Below the pieces are notes generated by a model. The model was given only the letters and a program-made list of their open reading frames with translations. It searched no databases and was not told the origin of the DNA. A stretch of DNA of 64,000 bases. Source: Mycobacterium gordonae (lineage in GTDB: Bacteria > Actinomycetota > Actinomycetes > Mycobacteriales > Mycobacteriaceae). The stretch lies in assembly GCF_017086405.1 (NCBI RefSeq), contig NZ_CP070973.1, positions 62,001-126,000 of the forward strand, given 5' to 3'. The position numbers and the translations under genes are program-made. Position 1 is the first letter of the stretch, and each line of letters begins with the position of its first letter. This document shows, piece by piece, positions 52,422-61,867 of this stretch.

Positions 52422-53336
52422 TCAGAGCCGCTCGGGGACCCGGATGCGGGCCAGGTCTTCGGCGATGACGAGGTCTCCGTCGAAAACCTCGGCCGCCTCG
52501 TCGTGGTGTTCCCGGGTGCTGGTGTACCGCTGCGAGAAATGGGTGAGCACCAGCCGCCGCACTCCGCACTCGGCCGCAACCCGTGCCGCCTGCCGCGCCG
52601 TGAGGTGTCCGTAGCGCGCGGCCAGATCCGAGTCCCGACTCAGAAACGTCGCCTCGATCACCAGCAGGTCCGCGCCGTCGGCCAGGGCGTAGACCCCGTC
52701 GCACAGCCGGGTGTCCATCACGAAGGCGAACCGTTGGCCCGGCCGCGCCTCGCTGACTTCCGATAGATCGACCGTCCGCCCACCCCAGTCGATGGAGCCG
52801 GCCGCATGCAGCCGGCCGACCGCGGGACCATCGAGCCCGAAGCGCTCCAACAGTTCGGGCACAAATCGACGACCGTCGGGCTCGATGAGCCGATAACCGA
52901 TCGCATCGGTGGAATGCTCGAGCCGCCGCGCTTCCAGCACCCCGAACTCTCCCGCCGCCACCGGCCCGTCGACGGCGACGGGCTGCGCGCAGATGTCGGC
53001 GCGGTCGTGAAAGACGCAGGCGTGACGCAGGCGGGTGAAGTACTGCCGCCCGGAAGCCGGGAAATAGGCGTGCACCCGGTGCTGTGCCTCGTCCAGGGAC
53101 AGGCGCTGGATGATCCCTGGGACGCCTAGGCAGTGATCACCGTGAAAATGGGTGACGCACAACCGGGTCACGCTGCTCATTGCTACGCCGGCGAGCAGCA
53201 TCTGTCGCTGGGTGCCCTCGCCGGGGTCGAACATCAGCCCTTCGCCGTCCCAGCGCAACAGGTAGCCGTTCTGGTTGCGGTACCTGGTGGGCGCTTGACT
53301 GGCAGTGCCCAGCACGATCAGTTCGCGGGCCGACAT
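52422..53336 (-). CDS. rnz: Ribonuclease Z
   Basis: A 304-residue metallo-beta-lactamase protein. ATG 53336 gives [23 protein letters not shown] 53354, directly after the upstream tetR stop, would add six residues. Metal ligands are seen in [13 protein letters not shown], in a VMDTRL block, and in LTHFSQRY near the end. The enzyme trims the 3' tails of precursor tRNAs that lack CCA. It is probably co-transcribed with the tetR gene before it. Confidence 0.93.
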   Translation of the reverse strand: MSARELIVLGTASQAPTRYRNQNGYLLRWDGEGLMFDPGEGTQRQMLLAGVAMSSVTRLCVTHFHGDHCLGVPGIIQRLSLDEAQHRVHAYFPASGRQYFTRLRHACVFHDRADICAQPVAVDGPVAAGEFGVLEARRLEHSTDAIGYRLIEPDGRRFVPELLERFGLDGPAVGRLHAAGSIDWGGRTVDLSEVSEARPGQRFAFVMDTRLCDGVYALADGADLLVIEATFLSRDSDLAARYGHLTARQAARVAAECGVRRLVLTHFSQRYTSTREHHDEAAEVFDGDLVIAEDLARIRVPERL

Positions 53337-53354
53337 GACGCTAAACCGGGCCAC

Positions 53355-53957
53355 TCACAGCGTCGCCGCCGCTCCGAGTGAGGTGGCGGTCAGCGTCGCG
53401 ACGATGCTGTCCTCGTCGGTGTCGATGTCTCCGTGCAGCCAGCCGATGATGAGCTCGGTCGTTCCGGCGACCAGCGCGCGGGTGGCGAGCACCCGGTCGA
53501 CTCCCGGCCTGGGATCTCCGGTGAACGCGATCGCATGAGCGGCCATGTACTCACTGAAGTCGCGCACCGCCCGCTGTTGGCGTTCGCGTAGTCGCGGGTA
53601 GGCCGGGCACTCCATGTACAGCCGCGCGTCGGCTGGATCGGAGGCCAGGGTGTGTACGACCACCCGCACCGTGCGCGCGACGCGCTCGGTGAGCGGGGCA
53701 GCGGCCAGCACCTCCTCCATCTGCGCGTACAACCGACCGAACAGTTCTTCGGCGCACGCGTCGAGCAGGTCATCCTTGGTGTCGAACTCGGTGTAGAAGT
53801 ACCGCTTGCTGAGGTTCGCCCGCTGGGCGACAATGTCGACGGTCAGGGGCGCCACGCCGCACTCGGCAATCAACGCACGGGCTGCCTCCACCAAGCGTGC
53901 GCGGCGGCCCTGCGAGCGCTGCTCAGGGCTCAGTCCGCCATAGATACGGCCGGTCAT
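53355..53957 (-). CDS. TetR-family regulator next to rnz
   Basis: A 200-residue protein from ATG 53957 (TGRIYGGLSPEQRSQGRRAR); longer open frames upstream are not supported. The helix-turn-helix is LVEAARALIAECGVAPLTVDIVAQRANLSKRYFYTEFDTKDDLL. The C-terminal half contains LYMECPAYPRLRERQQRAVRDF. It is divergent from a P450 gene with an operator-like palindrome between them, and its stop is adjacent to the rnz start region. It likely controls the P450 and itself. Confidence 0.92.
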   Translation of the reverse strand: MTGRIYGGLSPEQRSQGRRARLVEAARALIAECGVAPLTVDIVAQRANLSKRYFYTEFDTKDDLLDACAEELFGRLYAQMEEVLAAAPLTERVARTVRVVVHTLASDPADARLYMECPAYPRLRERQQRAVRDFSEYMAAHAIAFTGDPRPGVDRVLATRALVAGTTELIIGWLHGDIDTDEDSIVATLTATSLGAAATL

Positions 53958-53997
53958 TACGACATCTTGACCCATTCGCGGGCACAGGCATAATCTA

Positions 53998-54011
53998 GAA
54001 CTATAGCGTTC
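53998..54011. promoter_or_regulatory. Operator-like palindrome between tetR and P450
   Basis: GAAC-N6-GTTC (GAACTATAGCGTTC) lies in the 154-base divergent region. It is the only clear dyad seen there. Short, so only suggestive. Confidence 0.4.
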
Positions 54012-54111
54012 CACATCATACGAGGTGCTGCCGTGGCTGTTGACCCGCCCCGATCGTCGTCCACCTGCAGACGCTGACATCCCCCTGCTACCGGCACCAT
54101 GAGGAGACACA

Positions 54112-55362
54112 ATGAGCACCCGGACCATGGATGAGGCCGCACGGGTTCTGGCCGACCCCGCGGCCTACGCCGACGAGAAGCGACTGCACGAGGCGCTCAC
54201 CCACCTGCGGGCGCACGCTCCGGTGTCCTGGGTCGACGTGGCGGGATACCGGCCGTTCTGGGCGATTACCAAGCACGCCGACGTGATGGCGATCGAGCGC
54301 CAGAACGATCTGTTCACCAACCATCCCCGCCTGCTGCTGATGGTCACCGAGTTGGAGGAGAAGCTGCTCGCAGACCAGGAGGCGGGGATCGGTCTGCGCA
54401 CCCTGATCCACATGGACGACCCTCATCACCGCGACATGCGCAAGATCGGAGTCGACTGGTTTCGTCCAAAGGCGATGCGGGCCTTGAAAACCCGCTGTGA
54501 CGAGCTGGCCAAGATCTACGTCGACAAGATGCTCGAGCGCGGGTCGGAGCTGGATTTCGTGCAAGAGATCGCGGTGAATTACCCGCTCTACGTGATTCTT
54601 TCGCTACTCGGCCTGCCGGAGTCGGATTTCCCGCGCATGCTCAAGCTCACTCAGGAGATGTTCGGTGGTGACGACACCGAACTGCGCCGTGGCGAGGTCA
54701 ACACCGACGTCCTTGCGACACTGCTGGACTTCTTCAACTACTTCTCCGCATTGACCGCAGCACGCCGGGAGCATCCGACCGAGGACCTGGCATCAGCGAT
54801 CGCCAACGCCACCATCAACGGCGAGCCGCTGTCCGACATGGACACCATCTCCTACTACGTGATCGTGGCCAGCGCCGGCCACGACACCACCAGTGCCGCG
54901 ATTTCCGGCGGACTGCTGGCGCTGTTGGAGAATCCCGGTGAGCTCCGGCGACTGCAGCAGGACACCGGGCTGATGGGCACGGCGGTCGAGGAGATGATCC
55001 GCTGGGTGGTGCCGGTCAAGGAGTTCATGCGCACCGCGCAGGCCGACACCGAAGTGCGCGGTGTGCCGATCGCGAAGGGCGAATCCGTGCTGCTGTCTTA
55101 CGTTTCGGCCAACCGGGACGAAGAGGTGTTCACCGACCCGTTCCGGTTCGATGTCGGACGCGACCCCAATAAGCATCTGTCGTTCGGACACGGCGTGCAT
55201 TTCTGCCTGGGCGCCGCGCTGGCCCGCCTGGAGATGAACAGCTTCTTCTCTGAACTGATACCGCGCATCAAATCCATTGAGATGGCTGATGATCCGCAAT
55301 TGATCGCCACTACCTTCGTCGGCGGCCCCAAGCACCTGCCGATCAGGTACTCGCTGAGGTGA
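54112..55362 (+). CDS. Cytochrome P450
   Basis: A 416-residue P450 with GAGGAG-type ribosome site before ATG 54112. The I-helix is VASAGHDTTSAAISG with the normal Asp-Thr pair. ExxR is EEMIRWVVPVKEFMRT and the heme loop SFGHGVHFCLGAALARLEM has Cys365. The PVKEFMRTA block after ExxR resembles P450s acting on terpenoid or steroid-like acids, but no family number is assigned. It is divergent from a tetR gene and abuts another tetR on its 3' side. Confidence 0.95.
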   Translation: MSTRTMDEAARVLADPAAYADEKRLHEALTHLRAHAPVSWVDVAGYRPFWAITKHADVMAIERQNDLFTNHPRLLLMVTELEEKLLADQEAGIGLRTLIHMDDPHHRDMRKIGVDWFRPKAMRALKTRCDELAKIYVDKMLERGSELDFVQEIAVNYPLYVILSLLGLPESDFPRMLKLTQEMFGGDDTELRRGEVNTDVLATLLDFFNYFSALTAARREHPTEDLASAIANATINGEPLSDMDTISYYVIVASAGHDTTSAAISGGLLALLENPGELRRLQQDTGLMGTAVEEMIRWVVPVKEFMRTAQADTEVRGVPIAKGESVLLSYVSANRDEEVFTDPFRFDVGRDPNKHLSFGHGVHFCLGAALARLEMNSFFSELIPRIKSIEMADDPQLIATTFVGGPKHLPIRYSLR

Positions 55363-55899
55363 TCAGCGGACCCCGAGAACTTTGGCAGCGCGATCTGCGG
55401 CCGTCGGCCCGGCGAGTTGTCGCAACAACAACATCCCGTCGATGAGTGCCAAGCTCGCCTCGGCTTCGGCGCGCCGCCGCTTCGTGGTTCCGGTGAAAAA
55501 CCGTGCCAACCAGTCGATCCAGCCTTCGGTGAGCGGAGCGGCGAGGTCGTGGTACGGCGTCACACCGGCGGCGGCAAGTCCGCACACCTCGAAGTAGACC
55601 GCGAAGAGCGGATCGAACTCGTCGGTGGCCAGGACCTTGAAGGCGGTGCTGACCAGCTGGCGATGGCCGTCAGCGGGTTCGGTCAGTGCACGGGCCAGTG
55701 TCTGCTGCAGCCTGTTGCCGATCTCGACGAGGACGTCGGTGACGAGGGTGGTCTTACTGGGAAAGTAATAGACGATCATGCGGTCGCTGGTGCCGAGGTG
55801 TCTGGCCAGTCCGCCGAAGGTCAGCGAGCTGAGCCCGCCGGTCAGCGCCATCCCGACGGCATCGTCGAGGATCTGTTCGCGCGTGTACTTGTGCCCCAT
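55363..55899 (-). CDS. TetR-family regulator
   Basis: A 178-residue protein. The helix-turn-helix is TREQILDDAVGMALTGGLSS, followed by LTFGGLARHLGTSDRMIVYYFPSKTTLV. The C-terminal part includes DPLFAVYFEVCGLAAAGVTPY. It is divergent from a small membrane protein gene, with two perfect palindromic operators between, so this pair forms a self-contained regulatory unit. It is tail to tail with the P450, one base apart. Confidence 0.93.
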   Translation of the reverse strand: MGHKYTREQILDDAVGMALTGGLSSLTFGGLARHLGTSDRMIVYYFPSKTTLVTDVLVEIGNRLQQTLARALTEPADGHRQLVSTAFKVLATDEFDPLFAVYFEVCGLAAAGVTPYHDLAAPLTEGWIDWLARFFTGTTKRRRAEAEASLALIDGMLLLRQLAGPTAADRAAKVLGVR

Positions 55900-55910
55900 G
55901 TGGCCTTGAT

Positions 55911-55955
55911 TGTAGTCCCGACTACAGGTTAGATACGTTTGTAGTTGACACTACA
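55911..55955. promoter_or_regulatory. Two perfect TetR operators TGTAGT-N4-ACTACA
   Basis: TGTAGTCCCGACTACA (55911-55926) and TGTAGTTGACACTACA (55940-55955) are perfect dyads 29 bases apart, centre to centre, in the 76-base gap between the divergent tetR and DUF4267-like genes. The second extends to an 8-bp arm. They should control both genes. Confidence 0.88.
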
Positions 55956-55975
55956 AAAGAAAGGTCAGGTCTCCA

Positions 55976-56398
55976 ATGACCGCATCCTTGACCGGCAATC
56001 AGAACCGCGCCGCCACCGCGATGTCCGTGATGCGGATGTTCGCCGGCGGAATCTCCTGGGCAACACCACCACTCAGTTCTCGGGTGTTCGGGCTCGGCAA
56101 GTTGCCCCCCGACGCCAGCGTCGGACTGGTCACCCGACTGTTCGGGGTGCGGGACCTTGTGCTGGGTGCTGCCCTGCAGCATCCCGAACCAGCCATCCGC
56201 AAGGCGGTGCTGCAGGCGGGTCTGGTCTGTGACGCGGCCGATGTCACCGCGTCGCTGATCGCCCTGCGAGCCGGAGCGCCGAAGACCATGCTGATGGGCG
56301 TGACCGCTGGTGCCGGGCTGTTCCTCGTGCTGGGTGCGATCGCGCTGCGAGGCGACGCGCCGAGTGGGAATTCGACGACGGTGGGCCAGCCCAATTAG
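55976..56398 (+). CDS. Small membrane protein (DUF4267-like)
   Basis: A 140-residue protein with three or four weak membrane helices. The block LVTRLFGVRDLVLGAALQHP and VLQAGLVCDAADVTASLIALRAG fit the DUF4267 pattern of small fungal and actinobacterial membrane proteins with unknown function. It is controlled, by inference, by the divergent tetR through two palindromes. No efflux or enzyme motif is seen. Confidence 0.75.
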   Translation: MTASLTGNQNRAATAMSVMRMFAGGISWATPPLSSRVFGLGKLPPDASVGLVTRLFGVRDLVLGAALQHPEPAIRKAVLQAGLVCDAADVTASLIALRAGAPKTMLMGVTAGAGLFLVLGAIALRGDAPSGNSTTVGQPN

Positions 56399-56471
56399 CT
56401 CACGTGAGTTCTCTGTCACCGTACGCTCGCTGGGGTAGGCAGGTAGGAAGGCGAAGACGGGAGGACAACCC

Positions 56472-58268
56472 ATGGCGTCCAATCTGCTGTCCCGGCGTGA
56501 CTTGGATTTTCTGCTGTTCGAGTGGCTGCGGGTCGACGAGCTGCCGGCCCGGGAGCGCTTTGCGGAACATTCCCGGGAAACGTTCTCGGCGCTGCTGGAT
56601 CTGTGTGAAGAACTTGCCACCCGGTATTTCGCCACACATAACAAGAAGAACGACGCGCACGAGCCCAGCTTCGACGGGGAGCGGGTCAGCGTGATCCCCG
56701 AGGTGAAGCAAGCGTTGGATGCGTTCGCCAAGGCCGACCTGTTGGCGATGAGCATGGATCATGCGCTGGGTGGATGGCAGCTGCCCACCGTCGTGGCGGG
56801 CGCCGGACTGGCGTGGTTTCACGCTGCCAACGTGGCGACGGCCGGTTATGTGCTGTTGAGCCTGGCGAACGCGAATCTCCTGGCGAACTACGGGACTCCC
56901 GAACAGATCGAGCGCTTCGTCAGGCCGACCCTCGCCGGTCGCTTCACCGGCACCATGTGTCTCTCGGAGCCGCAAGCGGGGTCGTCGTTGGCCGACATCA
57001 CTACCCGCGCCGAACCCCAGGACGACGGTAGCTATCGCCTGTTCGGAGCCAAGATGTGGATCTCCGGCGGTGATCACGAAGTGGCAGAGAACATCGTGCA
57101 CCTGGTGCTGGCCAAGATCACCGGCGCACCGGCGGGCACCCGGGGCATTTCGTTGTTCATCGTGCCGAAGTTCCTGGTCGGGGACGACGGCGGTGTCGGC
57201 GAACGCAATGACGTCGTGCTGGCCGGCCTCAACCACAAGATGGGATATCGCGGCATAACCAACACCGCATTGAATTTCGGGGAAGGCCGGCATCAGCCCG
57301 ACGGTCGGCCGGGGGCGGTCGGCTATCTGGTCGGTGAACCGCACCGGGGCCTTTCGTACATGTTCCACATGATGAACGAGGCGCGGCTGGGCGTCGGGCT
57401 AGGGGCGATCGCCCTGGGTTACACCGGCTATCTCAAGGCGCTGCAGTATGCGCGTGAGCGGCCGCAGGGCCGGCCGGTGACCGGCAAGGACCCTGCCATG
57501 CCTCAAATTCCGATCATCGGGCATGCGGACGTCAAACGAATGTTGTTGGCGCAGAAGTCTTACGTTGAGGGCGCTCTCGCGCTGGCCCTGTACTGCGCCC
57601 GGCTCGTCGATATCCAAAGCAGTCCCCGGTCTCCCGAGGAGGGCGAATCCGCTGCGCTGCTGCTGGATATCCTCACCCCGGTGGCGAAAAGCTGGCCGTC
57701 GCAGTGGTGTCTGGAAGCCAACAATCTGGCGATCCAGGTGCATGGCGGCTACGGTTACACGCGCGAATACGACGTGGAGCAGCACTACCGCGACAACAGG
57801 CTCAACCCCATCCACGAGGGCACCCATGGGATTCAGAGCCTGGATCTATTGGGCCGCAAGGTAACCCAGCGCGGCGGTGCCAGCCTGGTGGAGTTGACGA
57901 AAACCGTTGCCGGCACCGTGTCGCGTGCGGGCGCGCTCGCGGGCGAGCCCGCCGCGATGGCGAAACAACTCGATGAATCCTGGCAGCGGCTGGTCAGCGT
58001 TACGGCCTCGATGTTTGCAGCCGGTGACGTCGACGCCGCGCTGGCCAACAGCGCCGTATATCTGGAAGCATTCGGCCATCTCGTCATCGCCTGGGCGTGG
58101 CTGGAGCAGCTTGTCGCTGCGCACGGCCGCTCCGGTGACTTCTACGACGGCAAACGCTACGCCGCGCGGTACTTCTACAACTACGAACTACCGAAAACCG
58201 CTCCGCAACTTGATCTTCTGCAAAGCCTGGACCGGACCACCTTGGAGATGCGCGACAATTGCTTCTGA
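56472..58268 (+). CDS. Acyl-CoA dehydrogenase, long FadE5-type
   Basis: A 598-residue flavoprotein, longer than the usual 380-residue ACAD and similar in size to mycobacterial FadE5. Visible parts: FTGTMCLSEPQAGSSLADIT for FAD/substrate, KMWISGGDHE, a middle domain and the catalytic Glu in NPIHEGTHGIQSLDLLGRK. QVHGGYGYTREYDVEQHYRDNR is the FAD-contact arginine region. An extra C-terminal helical domain follows. It performs the first oxidation of fatty acyl-CoA beta-oxidation. It converges on the P450 with a one-base gap. Confidence 0.93.
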   Translation: MASNLLSRRDLDFLLFEWLRVDELPARERFAEHSRETFSALLDLCEELATRYFATHNKKNDAHEPSFDGERVSVIPEVKQALDAFAKADLLAMSMDHALGGWQLPTVVAGAGLAWFHAANVATAGYVLLSLANANLLANYGTPEQIERFVRPTLAGRFTGTMCLSEPQAGSSLADITTRAEPQDDGSYRLFGAKMWISGGDHEVAENIVHLVLAKITGAPAGTRGISLFIVPKFLVGDDGGVGERNDVVLAGLNHKMGYRGITNTALNFGEGRHQPDGRPGAVGYLVGEPHRGLSYMFHMMNEARLGVGLGAIALGYTGYLKALQYARERPQGRPVTGKDPAMPQIPIIGHADVKRMLLAQKSYVEGALALALYCARLVDIQSSPRSPEEGESAALLLDILTPVAKSWPSQWCLEANNLAIQVHGGYGYTREYDVEQHYRDNRLNPIHEGTHGIQSLDLLGRKVTQRGGASLVELTKTVAGTVSRAGALAGEPAAMAKQLDESWQRLVSVTASMFAAGDVDAALANSAVYLEAFGHLVIAWAWLEQLVAAHGRSGDFYDGKRYAARYFYNYELPKTAPQLDLLQSLDRTTLEMRDNCF

Positions 58269-58269
58269 C

Positions 58270-59607
58270 CTAGGTGGCCGCCGCCGCTCGCCGATGCACG
58301 ATGACGCGCCCGCCGCCGCTGGGCAGGTATCCGAGTCCGCCGGTCCGCATCTTCTCCGCCGGCCCGGCGACCGGTCGAATCTCCAAATGGCGCAGCACTG
58401 TCCGCAGCACCACGTCCATCTCCATCTTGGCGAACGCGGCACCCGCACAGCGCCGCGTTCCGCCGCCGAACGGGATCCAGGCGAACGGGGACGGTTTGCC
58501 CTCGATGTAGCGTTGCGGCTCGAAGCTTTCGGGTTCGGGAAACGCCTCGGAGTTGTTGTGGCACTGGGAGATGCTGACGACGATCGAATATCCGGCCGGG
58601 ACGAGGTGCGAGCCCAGCTCGAAGGCCGAATCCCGAACCCGCCGGCCGGAGAAATCGATGACCGAGCGGGTTCGCTGCACTTCGTATATCGCCGCGTGGC
58701 GCAGCACATTGTCTGAGGTCTCGGCCTCGGCGACGAGCGCGGCGAGTACCTCGGGCTGGCGGCTGAGGCGCTCGAACGCCCACGCCAAGGTGGTCGCGGT
58801 GGTTTCGTGTCCGGCAACCAGCAGGGTCAGCAGGTCGTCGCGGATGTCCTTGCGGGACATGACCGAACCGTCGTCGTAGGAGCTGGCGAGCAGCAGCGAA
58901 AGAATGTCGGTGTGCTCGGCCGACTCCGGTCGCCGCTGTGCACGGTCGATCAGCCGGTCGATGACCACGTCGTACCTATTGCGCCAGGCGGCCAGTCGGC
59001 CCCACGGCGTGTAGCGCCCGTAGGTCCGCTGTGGCATCGGCAGGGTCGACAGCCGCGATCCGAGCTTGGCCCACGGCACGATGACCCGCCGCAGTTCGTC
59101 GAAGTCGTCGCCTTCGGCGCCGAAGACCGCCCGCAGGATGACGTTCAGCGTGATCGCCTTCATCGCCGGCAGGGTCGCGAACTCGGTTCCCTCCGGCCAG
59201 TTCTGGATCTCCCGGATCGTCTCCAGCTCGACGATCCGCTCGAAGTTCTTCATGTTGGCCGCATGGAAAGGCTGCGCCAGCAGCTTCCGCCGGCGCCGGT
59301 GCTCGGGCCCTTCGAGGCCGAAGACGGAGCCAGAACCCAGTAGCCGGCTCAGGTTGGGCTGGATGGCACCGAGATTGTCGGCCCGACTCATGTAGACCTG
59401 CTTGGCCAGCTCCGGTTCGGTGACCACCACCAGCCGTCCGAAGACGGGCAGGTGCAGCGTGAATGCGCCGCCGTATCGCCTCACCAGCCACTGCGTGGTT
59501 CGTCGCCGCGCGGTGAAGAAGGCAATGCCCTGCAGCGCCCGGGGAATCACCTGCGGCGGTCCCGGCGGTAACCCTAGGGCTGGAACATTGTTGGCAACGC
59601 TGGTCAT
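58270..59607 (-). CDS. Cytochrome P450 (CYP135/CYP138-like) in an MmpL operon
   Basis: A 445-residue P450. ATG 59607 overlaps the stop of the upstream acyltransferase gene (ATGA), so the longer frame is rejected. The I-helix is LLVAGHETTATTLAW, ExxR is YEVQRTRS and the heme loop is PFGGGTRRCAGAAFAKMEMD (Cys387). It resembles the P450 at 38528. It is last in a minus-strand operon with a condensation-type acyltransferase, a thioesterase and MmpL, so its substrate is probably the lipid made or exported by that unit. Confidence 0.94.
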   Translation of the reverse strand: MTSVANNVPALGLPPGPPQVIPRALQGIAFFTARRRTTQWLVRRYGGAFTLHLPVFGRLVVVTEPELAKQVYMSRADNLGAIQPNLSRLLGSGSVFGLEGPEHRRRRKLLAQPFHAANMKNFERIVELETIREIQNWPEGTEFATLPAMKAITLNVILRAVFGAEGDDFDELRRVIVPWAKLGSRLSTLPMPQRTYGRYTPWGRLAAWRNRYDVVIDRLIDRAQRRPESAEHTDILSLLLASSYDDGSVMSRKDIRDDLLTLLVAGHETTATTLAWAFERLSRQPEVLAALVAEAETSDNVLRHAAIYEVQRTRSVIDFSGRRVRDSAFELGSHLVPAGYSIVVSISQCHNNSEAFPEPESFEPQRYIEGKPSPFAWIPFGGGTRRCAGAAFAKMEMDVVLRTVLRHLEIRPVAGPAEKMRTGGLGYLPSGGGRVIVHRRAAAAT

Positions 59608-61010
59608 TCGATCACCCCGTCGAGGCCGAACTCGCCCAGGGTGCTCGACACCAGTTGGCGCAACATCGGCTTGGTAGTAGTGCCGCCGGGCTGGTATGCA
59701 CCGACGGTGACGCACATCTTGCCGCCGATCCGCAGAAACCACAGCGCCAGTTCGCCGTTGGCAGTCTCGAGATCTTGGCGCAGCACCCGCTGGATCACCC
59801 CACGTCCGAATGCGTACTCCGCCGGGGTGCCGTCAGGGCAACCTGCCATCGGGGGCAGCTCGCCCAAACTCGACGAGGCCACGGGAAGATCGCCGAATGC
59901 GAATTCCGCTTGCGCCGCTTGCCTGAGCACCCGCCGGGGGAGGAAGGGCACCAGTGGCGTGACCGGGAGCGTGGGAGACGCCTGCTCCGGGTTCTCCCGC
60001 AATGTCTCGAATGTGTTCTTGATCGCCGCGCGGGTGTCGGTCAGGTCAGCGGTGACCCGGGTGGGATCGATGCCGATACTGACGAACGACAGCGTGTTGG
60101 CGCGGGTGTCGTGATCGGTGCGGTCGCTGAGTGGGACCTGCAGGCTGACGACGCCGTCACGGAGGCGCCGGCGGCCCAGCCGCTCGCCGAGTTTGGCTGC
60201 CAGGCCCGCGGCCAGGTGGTGACTGGCGCCGCCCAGGGCCTGGGCGCGAGCATCCCAATCATCGACGTCGATGTGGATGACGACCGCGGGAACGGCGATC
60301 CTCTGGTCGGGGCCGGACCGCTCGACCATGGTGTGCTGCCGAGCCACGACAGGTCGGGACGGGTCCCGCCTGCGCTGACGCGAAAGTCGCACCGCCGCGC
60401 CGAGGGCACGTGCGGCGTCCGGAACATCGCGAACGGTCTGGCGGGTGTCTTGTCGTAGCGCCTGTAATCGGCTCCGCGAGCACGGCGGTGGGTAGCCGAG
60501 ATCGTGTCCCTGTCCGGCGGCCGCGTCGGCGACCGCGCGAACCACTCCTAGGCCGTCGATCAGACAGTGTGAGGCCACCAGACTCACCACGGTCGTGCCG
60601 TCCGTCAGGGGCACAACACCGAGATGCCAACCGGGACCATGCTCCGGGTCGATTGGCAACCGGGCCCGGGTGTCGATCCAGTCACCGAGTTCGGCACGCG
60701 GCCGGGCGTATTCATCGATATCGAGGGCGGCCGGCCACCTGTCCTGGACCCAGCGGCCGCGCGCGAAGGGGAGGGGAGAACGCTCGATGCGGCGCCCGAG
60801 CAGCCCGTAGCCGAGATTGTGGTGGAACCTGCGCAACGCCTCCACATCGACAGGGTGCTCGTACAGCCAGACGCACTGGACGACAGCATCACGTTCCAGG
60901 GCACGCAATGTGCAGAACATCGCCTGATCCGCCGGCGACAGCTGATTATCCTGTGGCACTGCATGTTTCGACGCGTCTGCCGTTGGTTCCGCAATTGTGT
61001 GAACTCGCAC
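59604..61010 (-). CDS. Condensation-domain acyltransferase (PapA/WES-like)
   Basis: A 468-residue protein. GTG 61010 is chosen because the coding pattern starts there and GGAG lies upstream; the frame runs on into the thioesterase region only as a shadow. The active motif is SHCLIDG (His148, Asp152), a variant of HHxxxDG with the first His replaced by Ser. Other blocks fit the condensation/CAT superfamily (LSPADQAMFCTLRALERDA near the start, and NTLSFVSIGIDPTRV). Such proteins acylate sugars or alcohols of surface lipids or wax esters. The role fits a lipid cluster with MmpL and thioesterase. Confidence 0.8.
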   Translation of the reverse strand: MRVHTIAEPTADASKHAVPQDNQLSPADQAMFCTLRALERDAVVQCVWLYEHPVDVEALRRFHHNLGYGLLGRRIERSPLPFARGRWVQDRWPAALDIDEYARPRAELGDWIDTRARLPIDPEHGPGWHLGVVPLTDGTTVVSLVASHCLIDGLGVVRAVADAAAGQGHDLGYPPPCSRSRLQALRQDTRQTVRDVPDAARALGAAVRLSRQRRRDPSRPVVARQHTMVERSGPDQRIAVPAVVIHIDVDDWDARAQALGGASHHLAAGLAAKLGERLGRRRLRDGVVSLQVPLSDRTDHDTRANTLSFVSIGIDPTRVTADLTDTRAAIKNTFETLRENPEQASPTLPVTPLVPFLPRRVLRQAAQAEFAFGDLPVASSSLGELPPMAGCPDGTPAEYAFGRGVIQRVLRQDLETANGELALWFLRIGGKMCVTVGAYQPGGTTTKPMLRQLVSSTLGEFGLDGVIE

Positions 61011-61039
61011 TGGTGAAGTCTCCGATCGGTTGTCTGGGC

Positions 61040-61858
61040 TCACACATCGGTGATGACGCGATTTGCGGCGGTATTGGTGTGTTCGTTGATGAAGAAGTGT
61101 CCACCGTCGAAGAGGGACATTCCGAACGAGCCGTTGGTGTGGTGTGCCCACTGTCGCAAGGATCCGGCTTCGACCCGGTTGTCGCTGCGCCCCCCGAAGG
61201 CGTGGATGTCCGCGCGGATGCGCACCCTTTCGCTGCACTCGTAGCGGTTGATCGCCTCGTAGTCGCACCTGGCCGCCTCGGCCACCAGCTGCGAGAACTC
61301 CTCGTCGGCCAGCAAGCGCGGATCGGTGCCGCCGAGTCGGGCGAGGTCGGCGAGCAGTTCGCTGGTGCTGGTGGGCATTGCGGGTAACGCGGCCACCGAC
61401 GACGGCACCGGCCCCGCGGACACCCACAACTTGTGCACGGCGATCCCGCGCCGCTCGGCGATCCGGGCGAACTCGAACGCGACCAGCGCTCCCATACTGT
61501 GCCCGAACAACCGCAGCGGCGCCGCCCGGTGCCAGGGCCCGGCCTGGAACAGTTCGCGAGCCAGGTCGTGAATCGTCTCCGGCGCGGGATGATTGAGCCT
61601 CTCGGCCCGCCGGGGATACTGCACGACGAACGTGTCGCCACCAGCAGCCAGCGCCGTCGCCAATGTCCGGTAACTGGATGCGGCCGCGCCGGCGTGCGGG
61701 AACACTACGATCGCCCCCGACTGAGTCCGACCGGCGGGCCCGGGCTGGCGCTTGATCCACGGCGCGAAATCGCTTGTGGGTGCCGGGCGCTGAATGAAGC
61801 TCCCGCTCGTTCGACGCACCGCGTCGGTCGTTCGACCGAATCGGTCGTGGTTGGCCAT
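61040..61858 (-). CDS. Type II thioesterase (TesA-like)
   Basis: A 272-residue alpha/beta hydrolase. FPHAGAAASSYRTLA near residue 53 is the family oxyanion block, LFGHSMGALVAFEFA holds the nucleophile Ser121, and the final FDGGHFFINEH holds the catalytic His. These match thioesterases that edit or release chains from polyketide and non-ribosomal peptide synthases, such as TesA. A strong ribosome site TAGGAGG precedes ATG 61858. It lies directly after mmpL and before the acyltransferase gene, which points to a PKS or NRPS cluster beyond the right end. Confidence 0.92.
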   Translation of the reverse strand: MANHDRFGRTTDAVRRTSGSFIQRPAPTSDFAPWIKRQPGPAGRTQSGAIVVFPHAGAAASSYRTLATALAAGGDTFVVQYPRRAERLNHPAPETIHDLARELFQAGPWHRAAPLRLFGHSMGALVAFEFARIAERRGIAVHKLWVSAGPVPSSVAALPAMPTSTSELLADLARLGGTDPRLLADEEFSQLVAEAARCDYEAINRYECSERVRIRADIHAFGGRSDNRVEAGSLRQWAHHTNGSFGMSLFDGGHFFINEHTNTAANRVITDV

Positions 61859-61867
61859 TCTTTCCTC

